Source of the DNA: Vulcanococcus limneticus LL
Lineage (GTDB): Bacteria; Cyanobacteriota; Cyanobacteriia; PCC-6307; Cyanobiaceae
Direction of reading: 5' to 3'
DNA length: 64,000 nucleotides
Assembly (NCBI RefSeq): GCF_002252705.1
Contig: NZ_NQLA01000001.1
Location: forward strand, 62,001-126,000
Every line of letters begins with the position of its first letter. Positions within the stretch are counted from its first letter, which is position 1. Position numbers and translations under genes: made by a program. Shown here in pieces: positions 41,264-49,940 of the stretch. The notes beneath the pieces were generated by a model, which searched no databases, was not told the origin of the DNA, and worked only from the letters and a program-made list of their open reading frames with translations.

Positions 41264-41911
41264 ATGCCCCTCTCCCCCGCCGAGCTGCTCGAGGCCCAGC
41301 GTTGGCGCTACGCCACCAAGGCCTTCGATCCCAGCCGCACCATTCCGCCGGAAACCTGGGATTCCCTGGAGGAGTCGCTGGTGCTGACCGCCTCCTCCTT
41401 CGGGCTGCAGCCCTGGAAGTTCCTGGTGATCGCCGATCCGACCCTGCGCGCCGAGCTGCGCGGCCACTCCTGGAACCAGGGCCAGATCACCGACAGCTCC
41501 CATCTGGTGGTGCTGCTGGCCAAGCGCCGCATTGATGCCGCCGACGTGGACCGCCTGATCACCACGACGGCCCAGGCCCGGGGCCTCGATCCGGCCAGCC
41601 TCGATGGCTTCCGCCAGCTGCTGGAGAAGACCGTGGTGCAGGGGTTCAGCCCCGAGCGTGCCGATCAGTGGGCGGTCAATCAGGTGTATATCGCCCTGGG
41701 CAACCTGCTCACTGCCGCTGCCCTGCTCCAGGTGGACACCTGTCCGATCGAGGGCTTCTCGCCCCCGGACTACGACCGCATCCTCGGCCTGGAGGGCAGC
41801 CCCTACCGCACGGCGGTGGTGGTGGCCCTGGGCTACCGCAGCACGGACGACAAGTACGCCGGCCTGGCCAAGGTCCGCTACCCGCGCCAGGAGCTGATCG
41901 AGCGGCGCTGA
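41264..41911 (+). CDS. Nitroreductase-family NAD(P)H-dependent oxidoreductase
   Basis: A 215-aa FMN enzyme of the NfsB/NfnB-like group: N-terminal LLEAQRWRYATKAFDPSRTI (Arg-rich FMN phosphate site), SSFGLQPWKFLVI, VYIALGNLLTAAALLQVDTCPIEGF and the C-terminal ALGYRSTDDKYAGLAKVR. Substrate unknown. The preferred start ATG 41264 precedes the domain; upstream frame extension is rejected. Confidence 0.85.
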   Translation: MPLSPAELLEAQRWRYATKAFDPSRTIPPETWDSLEESLVLTASSFGLQPWKFLVIADPTLRAELRGHSWNQGQITDSSHLVVLLAKRRIDAADVDRLITTTAQARGLDPASLDGFRQLLEKTVVQGFSPERADQWAVNQVYIALGNLLTAAALLQVDTCPIEGFSPPDYDRILGLEGSPYRTAVVVALGYRSTDDKYAGLAKVRYPRQELIERR

Positions 41912-41915
41912 GGCC

Positions 41916-42794
41916 CTACCGATCCACCCCGCTCGGGGTGGTCTGGACCCGCAGCACCTGGTGCTCCGGGTCCCAGCTCCACTGGGGGCTGGATTCCCCA
42001 CCGGCCTGGCGCCCCCCCTGCCGTTGACGCCAGGCCGCCAGATCCCGCTGCAGCGGCTCGCCCAGGTACTGCTGCGCCGCCTTGAGCCGCCGGGCCTGGC
42101 CCGGATGGGAGCCCAGGGGATCCTCCGGGGCGTAGTCGGCATCGAGCTGGGCGCTGCTGAGCAGCTGCTGCACGCAGGCCTTCGGGTCGTGGCCGGCGAT
42201 GGCCGTCATCAACATGGCGCCGCGATCGGCCGCCAGCTCCTGCTGCTGCGACAGCTGGGCCAGGGCGCGCTGGCGGGCCTCCTCGGCCAGGTTCGCGTAG
42301 GTCTCGTTGGCCGCCCGGGAGGCCAGATAGGAATGGCGGCGCAGCACGTGGCTCAGCTCATGGGCGATCACGCAGCGCAGGGCCGGACGGTCGCTGTCGT
42401 GGATCAGGAAGAAGGAGCGATCGAAGGTGATCAGCCCATGGGAATAGCTGCGGGCCTGGGCGGAGCCGAACAGATAGGAGAGCCGGCGAATCTGGCGCTG
42501 GGCCGGGCTGGTGGCCTCCGCAGGCGACTGGTGGGCCCAGTTGGCGCAGGCATCCCCGGTGTCCTGGTCTTCCTTGCTGGCCTTGCAGAGGCCGGCCTTC
42601 TCGGCCCAGTAGGGCGCCGCATCCCCCAGCTCCAGCCCGAAGCGGAGCGGGGTGGTCTGGATGCGATTGGCGCGCAGCAGCGGATCCGCCACGGCCTGGA
42701 CCTCCGCCAGTTCGCGGGGGATGGGAGCCTTGCCGCAGCCGGCCAGCCCCAGCAGCAGCGCCAGGGCCGCCAGGGGGCCGGGCAGAGAGCGCAC
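41916..42794 (-). CDS. M48-family metalloprotease lipoprotein
   Basis: About 292 aa from GTG 42794: lipoprotein signal LPGPLAALALLLGLAGC with lipobox LAGC, then a peptidase M48 domain with HELSHVLRRH (HExxH zinc motif) and a third ligand region QQELAADRGAM. It is a periplasmic or envelope-anchored quality-control protease, by analogy with YggG/BepA/LoiP-type proteins. The 5' end overlaps a 15-bp tandem repeat, which makes the start uncertain. Confidence 0.8.
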   Translation of the reverse strand: MRSLPGPLAALALLLGLAGCGKAPIPRELAEVQAVADPLLRANRIQTTPLRFGLELGDAAPYWAEKAGLCKASKEDQDTGDACANWAHQSPAEATSPAQRQIRRLSYLFGSAQARSYSHGLITFDRSFFLIHDSDRPALRCVIAHELSHVLRRHSYLASRAANETYANLAEEARQRALAQLSQQQELAADRGAMLMTAIAGHDPKACVQQLLSSAQLDADYAPEDPLGSHPGQARRLKAAQQYLGEPLQRDLAAWRQRQGGRQAGGESSPQWSWDPEHQVLRVQTTPSGVDR

Positions 42795-42795
42795 T

Positions 42796-42855
42796 GAGAG
42801 GCTGCACACAGAGAGGCTGTACACAGAGCGGCAGCGCACAGCGCGACGGTGCACG
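42796..42855 (-). repeat. 15-bp tandem repeat, four units, at the 5' end of the M48 gene
   Basis: Units GAGAGGCTGCACACA (42796), GAGAGGCTGTACACA (42811), GAGCGGCAGCGCACA (42826) and a diverged fourth (42841). They lie just upstream of the chosen GTG and would encode a repeating SxYSL/SVCSL pentapeptide if the longer frame were translated. Confidence 0.8.
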
Positions 42856-42876
42856 GGCTGGAGGTGCACCAGGACC

Positions 42877-43113
42877 TCAGGCCCGCTGAGGCACCAGTGC
42901 GTTGCGCTGGAGGGTGGTGAGTTCAAAGCGCAGCCAGGTGTGCAGCTGCTGGCGTTCCGCATCGAAGACGAAATCGAGCACCCGTCCGGCGCTCACGACA
43001 ATGCCGCGCACCTGGGCCAGGCTGCACTGACCCACCACGCTCACCCACTCGATCGGTGCATCGAGCTGGCGGCTGAGCAGGTCCATCAGCTCGGGGGGCA
43101 CCGGCAGGGGCAT
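42877..43113 (-). CDS. Hypothetical protein (78 aa)
   Basis: ATG 43113 opens MPLPVPPELMDLLSRQLDAP, then IEWVSVVGQCSLAQVRGIVV, RVLDFVFDAERQQLHTWLRF: a compact alpha/beta composition that looks genuine. The frame continues upstream through the 43179 tandem repeat as an ICRNG pentapeptide array, which I do not include. Function unknown. Confidence 0.6.
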   Translation of the reverse strand: MPLPVPPELMDLLSRQLDAPIEWVSVVGQCSLAQVRGIVVSAGRVLDFVFDAERQQLHTWLRFELTTLQRNALVPQRA

Positions 43114-43178
43114 GGCGCAGATCGCGTTTGAGGTCGTCGTAGCCAGCCTCCGATGGGACGGGCCCCGCTCCACGGATT

Positions 43179-43268
43179 TCCTGCAGATCCCATTCCTGCA
43201 GATCCCATTCCTGCAGATCCCATTCCTGCAGATCCCATTCCTGCAGATCCCATTCCTGCAGATCCCAT
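43179..43268. repeat. 15-bp tandem repeat, six perfect units
   Basis: TCCTGCAGATCCCAT is repeated perfectly from 43179 to 43268 (starts 43179, 43194, 43209, 43224, 43239, 43254), and a mutated seventh copy runs to about 43284. Each unit contains a PstI-type CTGCAG palindrome. It lies in the 385-bp gap between two divergent small genes. Perfect identity of the units implies recent expansion or homogenisation. There are no spacers, so it is not a CRISPR. Confidence 0.95.
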
Positions 43269-43498
43269 GTCCTGCAGATGCCATGGGGCGGGCTCTCCGG
43301 TTGCAGGCCCTCAATGACCTCCACTGGGAGCTGTGGCCCCGGCCCGACCTCGGCACCCTGGAGTGCGCGGGATGGAACCTCCCGCCGCCGGGATCCCGCC
43401 CTGGCGCCACCACTGATCCCGTCGCCCAGCACAACTTCAGCCTGAGCGAGCCCTTCGCCATGGCCCAGCATGGAAGGTATCCCCGACCTGCCTGCCCC

Positions 43499-43729
43499 AT
43501 GGCCGACCCCCACAGCCCCGCCCAGGCCAACGACGCGGCGGCCGGCCACGGGCCGCTCGACCTGATTCACCGCGCCGCGATCCAGACCGCCCGCGACCTG
43601 CTCGCCGCCGAAAAGCAGGTGGAGAGCCTGCGCCATGAGCTGGCGGCCGCCGAGCACCATGCCCGCTCCCTGCGCCAGCAGCTGGAGATGACCGTGCACC
43701 GCATCGACAAGGCCTCGCCGACGGCCTGA
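43499..43729 (+). CDS. Small coiled-coil hypothetical protein (76 aa)
   Basis: MADPHSPAQANDAAAGHGPL is followed by a helical, heptad-like region (IQTARDLLAAEKQVESLRHE, LAAAEHHARSLRQQLEMTVHR). It is likely a soluble dimeric coiled-coil. Family not recognised. The frame is open upstream through the 15-bp repeat, but the ATG at 43499 gives the only sensible N-terminus. Confidence 0.55.
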   Translation: MADPHSPAQANDAAAGHGPLDLIHRAAIQTARDLLAAEKQVESLRHELAAAEHHARSLRQQLEMTVHRIDKASPTA

Positions 43730-43796
43730 ACGCTCCGGCCAACCCCGTCGCCGCGGCAAGGCTGGACCATGCCGCCCGGATCAAGGCCCGAGTTGA

Positions 43797-44498
43797 TTAC
43801 GGCTCGATCCCCACCTCGGTGCCCGCCGGCGTCCGCTGGAACAGCCAGCGTGCCGTGGCGCTGGAGACGCGGATGCAGCCATGGCTGCGCCGAACGCCGA
43901 AGGCCTGGCGGGCCGCCTCCTGCCAGGGGGCCGGATGGATGCAGATCCGATCGGGCCGGAGACCGCCGCCCCCCAGACACATCACGTTGGCGACAGCGGG
44001 GATGCGGTACCCCTCGCCCACGATCGGCGTGCTGGCGTACTTGCCGGCCACCCGGAACTGTCCCGTGGGCGTGGGCATCGAGGCCAGGCCCGTGGAGACG
44101 AGGGCGCGATAGACCCGCCGTCCCTCGCCGTCGAAGACCGTGAGGCGCTGCTCGGAGAGATCGATCAGCAGCCGGGCGACCTGGCCGCCACTCGCTGGGG
44201 CGCGCCCCCCTGGGGTCGGAGTCGCTGGAGCGGGCCGGGGCGGGGTGGCACCGGATGGTTTGCTCTGGCTGGGAGCGGCGAGGGGTGCCTGGGTGGGCTG
44301 CTCCGGCGGGAGCGGCTCGGGCATGGGCGGCAATGGCGGTGGCGATACCTGGCTCGGTTGGGCTGGCGTCACTTGGCCCGGCGCTGGGACCGGCGGCAGC
44401 TCCTCGGCGCCGATGGGCTGCGGCAGTGCTAGCGGCAGGCCCTGGCCCACCAGGAGCCAGGCCAGCACCGGAAGTCCGGTGATTCGCCTCATGTCCAT
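43797..44498 (-). CDS. L,D-transpeptidase (YkuD) with Pro-rich linker
   Basis: 233 aa: an N-terminal signal/anchor (ITGLPVLAWLLVGQGLPLAL), a long Pro/Ala-rich linker of about 80 residues, then a YkuD domain (LLIDLSEQRLTVFDGEG, STGLASMPTPTGQFRVAGKY) with the catalytic SHGCIRV motif. Such enzymes cross-link or modify peptidoglycan in the periplasm. ATG 44498 is used; ATG 44492 and 44540 are alternatives. A second YkuD gene lies at 49251. Confidence 0.85.
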   Translation of the reverse strand: MDMRRITGLPVLAWLLVGQGLPLALPQPIGAEELPPVPAPGQVTPAQPSQVSPPPLPPMPEPLPPEQPTQAPLAAPSQSKPSGATPPRPAPATPTPGGRAPASGGQVARLLIDLSEQRLTVFDGEGRRVYRALVSTGLASMPTPTGQFRVAGKYASTPIVGEGYRIPAVANVMCLGGGGLRPDRICIHPAPWQEAARQAFGVRRSHGCIRVSSATARWLFQRTPAGTEVGIEP

Positions 44499-44602
44499 GA
44501 CCTCCCGTCCATGCCCTTGCGCCCATCCCGTCACGTCCATCCCGTCACGTCCACTGCGCCGCGTTCGCGCCGCTATCTACCCCCACCCCTTAGCCACCGG
44601 AT

Positions 44603-45061
44603 ATGACCTCCGCCATCGGCCAAGCGCAACAGCCAGCTCCCTTCGTGATGCGGGAAACACAGGTCGCCGCATCAGGGGGTGCGGCGCCTGCGGCTCCGCT
44701 GGTCCATGGTGGGGGCGAAGCAGCCCTCGAGCCCATGAGCAGCGCCCCCGAGTCCACCCCGGCCGCCGAGTCGTCGAATCCCCGCATCCAGCAGGTGTTG
44801 GATGCCGTGGAGGCCGCTGCGGTCACCCCCGAGGACGCGCTGCGGATCAGCCTGGAGCTGCTGGGCTTCGTGGAGGAGTACCACCTGGAAACCCTGGAGG
44901 AGCTGCTGGGGGACGGTGAGGCCGACGCCGTCAGCGTGGCCGTCTGGGCCGCCGACAGCGCCCGCCTCAAGACTGCCCGCGAAGTGCTGGAGGAAGTGCT
45001 CGGGGATGACGAGGAGGACGACGACGACCTCGCCCTCGACGACGGGGAGGGGGACGCCTGA
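44603..45061 (+). CDS. Acidic hypothetical protein (152 aa)
   Basis: An Ala/Pro-rich N-terminal half of low complexity, then a helical region (NPRIQQVLDAVEAAAVTPED, ALRISLELLGFVEEYHLETL, EELLGDGEADAVSVAVWAAD) and an extremely acidic C-terminus (GDDEEDDDDLALDDGEGDA). No family recognised. It is divergent from the YkuD gene. The following gap (45062-45237) contains a GC-rich hairpin at 45193-45222 without a T-run. Confidence 0.55.
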   Translation: MTSAIGQAQQPAPFVMRETQVAASGGAAPAAPLVHGGGEAALEPMSSAPESTPAAESSNPRIQQVLDAVEAAAVTPEDALRISLELLGFVEEYHLETLEELLGDGEADAVSVAVWAADSARLKTAREVLEEVLGDDEEDDDDLALDDGEGDA

Positions 45062-45237
45062 TCCGTTGAGCCACTCATCTGGGCGAGCGCGGCCCTGTTC
45101 TGCGGGGAACCGGCTAGCTGGACAAGATCTGGAAGGGTCTCAGGTGAACCACCACCCTCAACCCCAGCCCGAGGGCTACGCCATCGTGAAATGCCGCTCC
45201 GAGGCCAGCATGGCGGAGCGGCCTGGGGCCGGTGAGT

Positions 45238-46635
45238 TCAGGCGGCCAGCTCCAGCAGTGGAATCAACTGCTCCAGTGCCACGCCCCGGCTGGCCTTGAG
45301 CAGCAGCTGGTCGCCGGGAGCCAGCCACTCCCTCAGCACCGGCGCCGCCTCAGCCGGGTTCGACACCCGCCGAAGCCGGGGCAGGCCCGCCGCCGCCGTC
45401 AGCATGGCTTCGCCCTCAGGGCCGCCATCGACGATCACCAGCCCGTCGAGCTCCAGCTCCCTGGCCCACTCGGCGACCTGACGGTGCAGCGCCAGGCTCT
45501 GCTCCCCCAGTTCGAGCATGGTGCCCAGCACCGCGAAGTGGCGGCCGGGCTGGCGCTGCAGCAGGGCAAGGGCCGCAAGTACCGCCTCTGGGGAGGCGTT
45601 GTAGGTCTCATCCAGCACGGTGATGCCGCCGATGCTCTGGCGACGGCTACGCCCCCCCGGCAAGGCCACCTCCAGGCAATCCAGCCGGCCGGCATCAAGC
45701 CCGAGCTCCTGAGCAACGGCGATAGCCAGCAACAGGTTGCGGGCGTTGTGCTCCCCCTCCAGGGGCAGTGGGATCCGCGCCTCTCCCAGGCGAAGAACCG
45801 AGCCTTCAGCCTCTAGCTGGCCGATCGCGTCGGGGGCAGGCAACGCTTGCCCAGCAGTGGTGGTGCTCGCCGCCTCGGAGTTGGCGCCCCCACTGCCCGC
45901 CAAGGCCACCCGCACCACCCGACCCGACCACACCCGTGCCAGGGCCTGCTCCAGCAGGGGGTCGCCGGCGGGGATCACCACGAGCCCATCGGGGCGTAGG
46001 CCCGCCGTGATCTCGCACTTGGCGGTGGCGATGGCGGCGCGGCTGCCCAATCGGCCGATGTGGGCCGTGCCGATGTTGGTGATCACGGCGATGTCGGGCT
46101 CGGCGCAGCGGGAGAGCCGATCGATCTCCCCGAGGCCCCGCATGCCCATCTCCACCACCACGGCCCGGTTCATGGCCCCGGCCCTGAGCAAGGTGAGCGG
46201 CACGCCAACGTCGTTGTTCTCGTTGCCGCTGCTGGCGAGCACCGGCCCCAGGGGGGCCAGTACGGCGCGGATCAGCTCGCGGGTGGTGGTCTTGCCGGCA
46301 GAGCCGGTGACCGCCACCACCGGCGCCCGCAGGTCCTGGCGCCACAGCCGGCCCAACTCCTGGTAGGCCACCAGGGTGTCGTCCACCAGCCAGGCCGCCA
46401 GGCCGGGTGGAAGAGCACCCTCCCGCCCCCGCTGCACCAGGGCGGCCTGGGCCCCCAGGCGTGCCGCTTCTGACAGGAAGGCGTGGCCGTCGAACCGCTC
46501 CCCCACCAGCGGCACGAACAGAGCTCCTGCAGCGAGCTGGCGGCTGTCGGTGCAGACGGGGCCCAGGGGCTGATCGGGGTCAACGGTGGCGCCGATCGGG
46601 GCTCCCCAGCGTTCGATCAACCGGCTCAGCAGCAT
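45238..46635 (-). CDS. murF: UDP-N-acetylmuramoyl-tripeptide--D-alanyl-D-alanine ligase MurF
   Basis: A 465-aa Mur ligase catalysing the last cytoplasmic step of peptidoglycan precursor synthesis. Motifs in order: N-terminal TDSRQLAAGALFVPLVGERFDGH, ATP loop VAVTGSAGKTTTRELI, NENNDVGVPLTLL, VVVEMGMRGLGEI, TNIGTAHIGRLGS, GEHNARNLLLAIAVA and the C-terminal DETYNASPEAVLAAL. Full length for the family. It lies 4 bp downstream of the membrane protein gene at 46640 and is probably co-transcribed with it. Confidence 0.95.
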   Translation of the reverse strand: MLLSRLIERWGAPIGATVDPDQPLGPVCTDSRQLAAGALFVPLVGERFDGHAFLSEAARLGAQAALVQRGREGALPPGLAAWLVDDTLVAYQELGRLWRQDLRAPVVAVTGSAGKTTTRELIRAVLAPLGPVLASSGNENNDVGVPLTLLRAGAMNRAVVVEMGMRGLGEIDRLSRCAEPDIAVITNIGTAHIGRLGSRAAIATAKCEITAGLRPDGLVVIPAGDPLLEQALARVWSGRVVRVALAGSGGANSEAASTTTAGQALPAPDAIGQLEAEGSVLRLGEARIPLPLEGEHNARNLLLAIAVAQELGLDAGRLDCLEVALPGGRSRRQSIGGITVLDETYNASPEAVLAALALLQRQPGRHFAVLGTMLELGEQSLALHRQVAEWARELELDGLVIVDGGPEGEAMLTAAAGLPRLRRVSNPAEAAPVLREWLAPGDQLLLKASRGVALEQLIPLLELAA

Positions 46636-46639
46636 GGCC

Positions 46640-47413
46640 TCAATTCCGCTCGGCGGGACTGAGCAGAATCATGCCGCCGCCCACCACCGCCTCCCGGCCC
46701 ATCAGCGCTCCATGGGCATCGCGCAGCTGCAGGTGCTCGTAGCCCAGACCCAGGGCCAGCTGCAGCCAGGCGTCGGCGCGGCGCTGCTGCTCCGCGCCGG
46801 GTAGGTCAAGGAAGTCTTCGGCCAGCACCAGCTGCAGGCCGGCGCTGGCAGGCTCGGCGCTGGCGGTTCGCAGCAGACCTGCCGCTGCGGGGCTGGCGAG
46901 GAGTTCGGCCAGGGGATCGGGAGGGACCATGGGCCCTGGGGCGGCTGCGGCGGCTTCGGAGGACGTCTCTGCCGTGGCGGCAGCGGGGGCGTTGGGCTCT
47001 GGCTCTGGGGTCTCCGGCGCGGGGGCCTCGGAGCGGGGTTCCTGGGGAGCGTCTGCGGGGTCTGCGGTTGCCCTGGTGGCTGGGATCTCCTGCGGTATCT
47101 CCAGGGGGATCTCGGCCGGCGGCGCCAGTGATTCGGGCTTCGCCAGGCCGCTGGCACTGTCGTCCAGTCGCTGGCCCAGCCCCACCAGGAGCAGCGCAGC
47201 CAGCGCCACAACCAGCAGCAGCGGCCAGAACAGGGGCGCCAGGTCCCGGGGCCAGAGGGCGGGGCGGGGCAGATCCCCCTGGCCATTGCGGCGCCATAGC
47301 TCCTGCAGGCCCAGGCGCAGAGTTGCGGCCACGGCCCGCAGGTCCTCCCCCAGGGCCCGCCAGGGGCTGCGGTAGGGCACTGGCAGGTTGGTGCTTGGCT
47401 CCGACCGGCTCAT
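46640..47413 (-). CDS. Single-pass membrane hypothetical protein with Pro/Glu-rich linker
   Basis: 257 aa: a cytoplasmic N-terminus (PVPYRSPWRALGEDLRAVAATLRLG), one hydrophobic helix (LFWPLLLVVALAALLLVGLG), a Pro/Glu/Ala-rich linker of ~90 residues and a small C-terminal domain (LQLVLAEDFLDLPGAEQQRR, ADAWLQLALGLGYEHLQLRD, ending VVGGGMILLS). Seen only as a conserved-looking cyanobacterial protein. Function unknown; adjacency to murF hints at an envelope role. Confidence 0.7.
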   Translation of the reverse strand: MSRSEPSTNLPVPYRSPWRALGEDLRAVAATLRLGLQELWRRNGQGDLPRPALWPRDLAPLFWPLLLVVALAALLLVGLGQRLDDSASGLAKPESLAPPAEIPLEIPQEIPATRATADPADAPQEPRSEAPAPETPEPEPNAPAAATAETSSEAAAAAPGPMVPPDPLAELLASPAAAGLLRTASAEPASAGLQLVLAEDFLDLPGAEQQRRADAWLQLALGLGYEHLQLRDAHGALMGREAVVGGGMILLSPAERN

Positions 47414-47456
47414 GGGGGAGAACGCAGGGAGGCTGCCGCCCGGCTAGGGCCGGGGC

Positions 47457-49109
47457 TCAGCCGCCCGGCCGGCGCCGCAGCAGGGCCAGGGGGTTGAACC
47501 GGGCGGCCAGCGAGGCGTCGGATGGCAGATCGCTGGCGTTGGCGCCGTCAGGGGCGGTTGTGCCATCTGGGTCGGCGTTGCCAGCCGCTCCGGGTACCCC
47601 AGCCTGGCTTTGGCTCCAGCCCTGGCCAGCTTCCACGCTCAGCGACTCGGCCTGCAGATCGCCGCCCCGGAGGCTGGGATCCGCGTCCTGGCCAAGGGAG
47701 AACTGCTCCACCGCCTGGGCATCGGGCGAGGGCTCCTTGAGGCCGCGCACCTCTTTGTACATCCGGTCGTACTCCAGGGCCGAGCGCTCCCAGCTGTGAT
47801 CCGCCGTCATGGCGCGCCGCTGCAGCTCGCGCCAGCTGTCGACGTGGCGGTAGGCCTCCCAGGAGCGCACGATCGAGGTATAGAAATCCAGTGGGTCGTA
47901 CCGGTCGAAGCAGAAGCCCGTGCCGCTGTGGTGGGCCGGGTCGTGGGGCGGCACCGTGTCCACCAATCCGCCGACGCGGCGCACCACCGGGATCGAGCCA
48001 TAGCGCATGGCCAGCAGCTGGCTGATGCCGCAGGGCTCGAAGCGGCTGGGCATCAGGAAGGCGTCACTGCCGGCGTAGATCAGGCGAGATAGGGCGTCGT
48101 CGTAGGTGAGAAACACCGAGAAACGCCCGGGATGGCGCGCCGCCATCTGCCACAGCCCCGATTCCAGGCTGCGATCGCCGGTGCCCAGCACCACGATCTG
48201 ACTGTCGGAGTAAGCGAGCACCCGATCGGCCACCTGCAGCAGCAGGTCGATGCCCTTCTGATCCACCAGCCGGCTCACCACCCCCATCAGATAGCTGTCG
48301 GGGTTCACGCTCAGGCCCATGCGCTCCTGCAGGGCTGCCTTGCAGAGGGCCTTGCCGCCCAGGTCGTCGGGGCTGAAGCTGGCCGGCAGGCTGGGGTCGG
48401 TTGCGGGGTTCCAGTCGTCCTGATCGATGCCGTTGAGGATGCCGCGCAGCTTGCCGCTGACGTAATTCAGCAGACCATCGAGCTTCTCGCCATATTCAGC
48501 CGTGCGGATCTCCTGGGCATAGGTGGGCGACACAGCATTCACCCGATCGGCATAGAGCAGGGCGGCCGCCATGGTGTGGTCCCCCTGCATATACCAGGGA
48601 CACCAAGTGATGCGGTCCAGTTTCCAGCGCCAGGGCCCCTGGTATTTGAGGTTGTGGATGGTGAAGACCGTGCTGATCTCCGGGTCCTGATGCATCCACA
48701 CCGGGATCATGCCGGTGTGCCAGTCGTGGCAGTGCAGCACCTGGGGCTTCCAGTGGTTCCAGGCGAATTCGGCCGTGGCGCTGGCGAAGAAGGTGAAGCG
48801 CCAGTCCTCGTCTTCACCGCCATAGATGCGCTCGGGGTCGAACACCGGATGGCCCACCAGATAGAGCGGCAGGCCCGTGCTGGGGTGGCGGCTCTCGTAG
48901 ATCGCGAAGTCGGTGCCCATCGTGTGGCCGCGCCACACCGGTTCGCTGGAGATGGTGAGCTTGCTCCACAGCCGGCCGTAGCCGGGCATGATCACGCGCA
49001 CGTCGTGGCCGAGGGCCGCCAGGGCCGGCGGCAGCGAGCCCACCACGTCCCCCATGCCACCCACCTTCACCATCGGGGCGCATTCGGCTGCCGCAAACAG
49101 CACGCGCAT
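47457..49109 (-). CDS. glgA: Glycogen synthase GlgA
   Basis: A 550-aa GT5 enzyme elongating alpha-1,4-glucan from ADP-glucose. It starts with [35 protein letters not shown], including the KxGG ADP-glucose motif. It contains [22 protein letters not shown] and [29 protein letters not shown]. After the catalytic domain (ending near residue 465) there is an extra ~85-residue low-complexity C-terminal tail rich in Asp, Ala, Ser and Gly, unusual for GlgA. ATG 49109 is chosen over an upstream frame extension to 49217. Confidence 0.95.
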   Translation of the reverse strand: MRVLFAAAECAPMVKVGGMGDVVGSLPPALAALGHDVRVIMPGYGRLWSKLTISSEPVWRGHTMGTDFAIYESRHPSTGLPLYLVGHPVFDPERIYGGEDEDWRFTFFASATAEFAWNHWKPQVLHCHDWHTGMIPVWMHQDPEISTVFTIHNLKYQGPWRWKLDRITWCPWYMQGDHTMAAALLYADRVNAVSPTYAQEIRTAEYGEKLDGLLNYVSGKLRGILNGIDQDDWNPATDPSLPASFSPDDLGGKALCKAALQERMGLSVNPDSYLMGVVSRLVDQKGIDLLLQVADRVLAYSDSQIVVLGTGDRSLESGLWQMAARHPGRFSVFLTYDDALSRLIYAGSDAFLMPSRFEPCGISQLLAMRYGSIPVVRRVGGLVDTVPPHDPAHHSGTGFCFDRYDPLDFYTSIVRSWEAYRHVDSWRELQRRAMTADHSWERSALEYDRMYKEVRGLKEPSPDAQAVEQFSLGQDADPSLRGGDLQAESLSVEAGQGWSQSQAGVPGAAGNADPDGTTAPDGANASDLPSDASLAARFNPLALLRRRPGG

Positions 49110-49210
49110 GGGCTCGATCACCACAGGTGGGCGCAACTCTACGGGCGGTCTCAGGGCTTCCCGTTCGTGGCGAACCGCGCTGACGTGGCCTGAAGGCAGC
49201 CCGGATGAGG

Positions 49211-49270
49211 GCAGCACGGTTCAAGGCAGCACAATTCAGGGCAGCACAGTTCAGGGCAGCACGGTCACCG
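49211..49270. repeat. 15-bp tandem repeat, four units, at the 3' end of the YkuD gene
   Basis: GCAGCACGGTTCAAG, GCAGCACAATTCAGG, GCAGCACAGTTCAGG and GCAGCACGGTCACCG start at 49211, 49226, 49241 and 49256. The last unit includes the final codons and stop of the L,D-transpeptidase, so the array probably grew outward from the coding end. Confidence 0.8.
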
Positions 49271-49892
49271 GGGTGCCGACCTGCACCAGGTCGAACAGGT
49301 CGCGCACGTGCTCGTCGTACAGGCGCACGCAGCCGTGGGAGATGGCGCGGCCCACGGTCCAGCGGTGGGGGGTGCCGTGGAAGCCCGCCACCACGCAGCC
49401 CTGGACGTCGAGGTAGCGCTCGCCGTCCCAGCCCTTGCGGCCCGTGCAGTCGCGGTGGAAGCCGATCCAGCGGCTGCCCAGGGGATTGGCGGGGCCGGAG
49501 CCCACGCGCTTGCCGCTCTCGGGGTGCTCCCAGATCGGATCGACCTGCTTCTCCATCACCTGGAAGCGGCCCGCCGGCGTCTCCCAGCCCACCATGCCCA
49601 CGGCGGCGGGGAAGCGGCGACGCAGCTCGCCATCCTCCAGCACCATCAACTGGCGCCTGCTGCGATCCAGCACCAGGTGCAGGCCGGTCTGCAGGCGCAG
49701 CTCCTCCGGCACTGCGGCCAGGGCCACCCCATCGCTGATCGGCGGGGCCGCCGGGGGGATCGGGTCGCTCTGGCGGGCGTGGCCGGCGGCTGGCGCCAGG
49801 GCTCCCAGGCCGGCTGCGGCGGCGAGAAGCAGCGGGGCAAGCCGAACGGGGGCCAGTGGCAGGACCAGAGAGACGGGAAACCGCGGCAGCAC
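49251..49892 (-). CDS. L,D-transpeptidase (YkuD), secreted
   Basis: 213 aa from GTG 49892 with a signal peptide (LAPLLLAAAAGLGALAPAAGHA). YkuD domain: LVLDRSRRQLMVLEDGEL, VGMVGWETPAGRFQVMEKQV, GFHGTPHRWTVGRAISHGCVRLYDE with catalytic His and Cys. It is a periplasmic peptidoglycan-modifying enzyme. The same catalytic domain is found at 43797, but sequence and linker differ. Confidence 0.88.
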   Translation of the reverse strand: MLPRFPVSLVLPLAPVRLAPLLLAAAAGLGALAPAAGHARQSDPIPPAAPPISDGVALAAVPEELRLQTGLHLVLDRSRRQLMVLEDGELRRRFPAAVGMVGWETPAGRFQVMEKQVDPIWEHPESGKRVGSGPANPLGSRWIGFHRDCTGRKGWDGERYLDVQGCVVAGFHGTPHRWTVGRAISHGCVRLYDEHVRDLFDLVQVGTPVTVLP

Positions 49893-49940
49893 GGCGGCGC
49901 AGAGTTCAGGTCGCTGCCTGGACCCTAGCGAGGCCAGGCC

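Noticed and set aside
43179-43284. Repeat array considered as CRISPR
   Set aside because: Units are contiguous 15-mers without spacers and there are no cas genes.
43112-43729. A 205-codon + strand frame running through the FLQIP pentapeptide repeats
   Set aside because: The only protein-like part is the C-terminal 76 residues, which have their own ATG (43499). The repeat section is more simply non-coding tandem DNA.
45193-45222. GCCGCTCCG/CGGAGCGGC hairpin between the acidic hypothetical gene and murF
   Set aside because: It is a good stem but has no T-run on either strand, so I do not call it a terminator.
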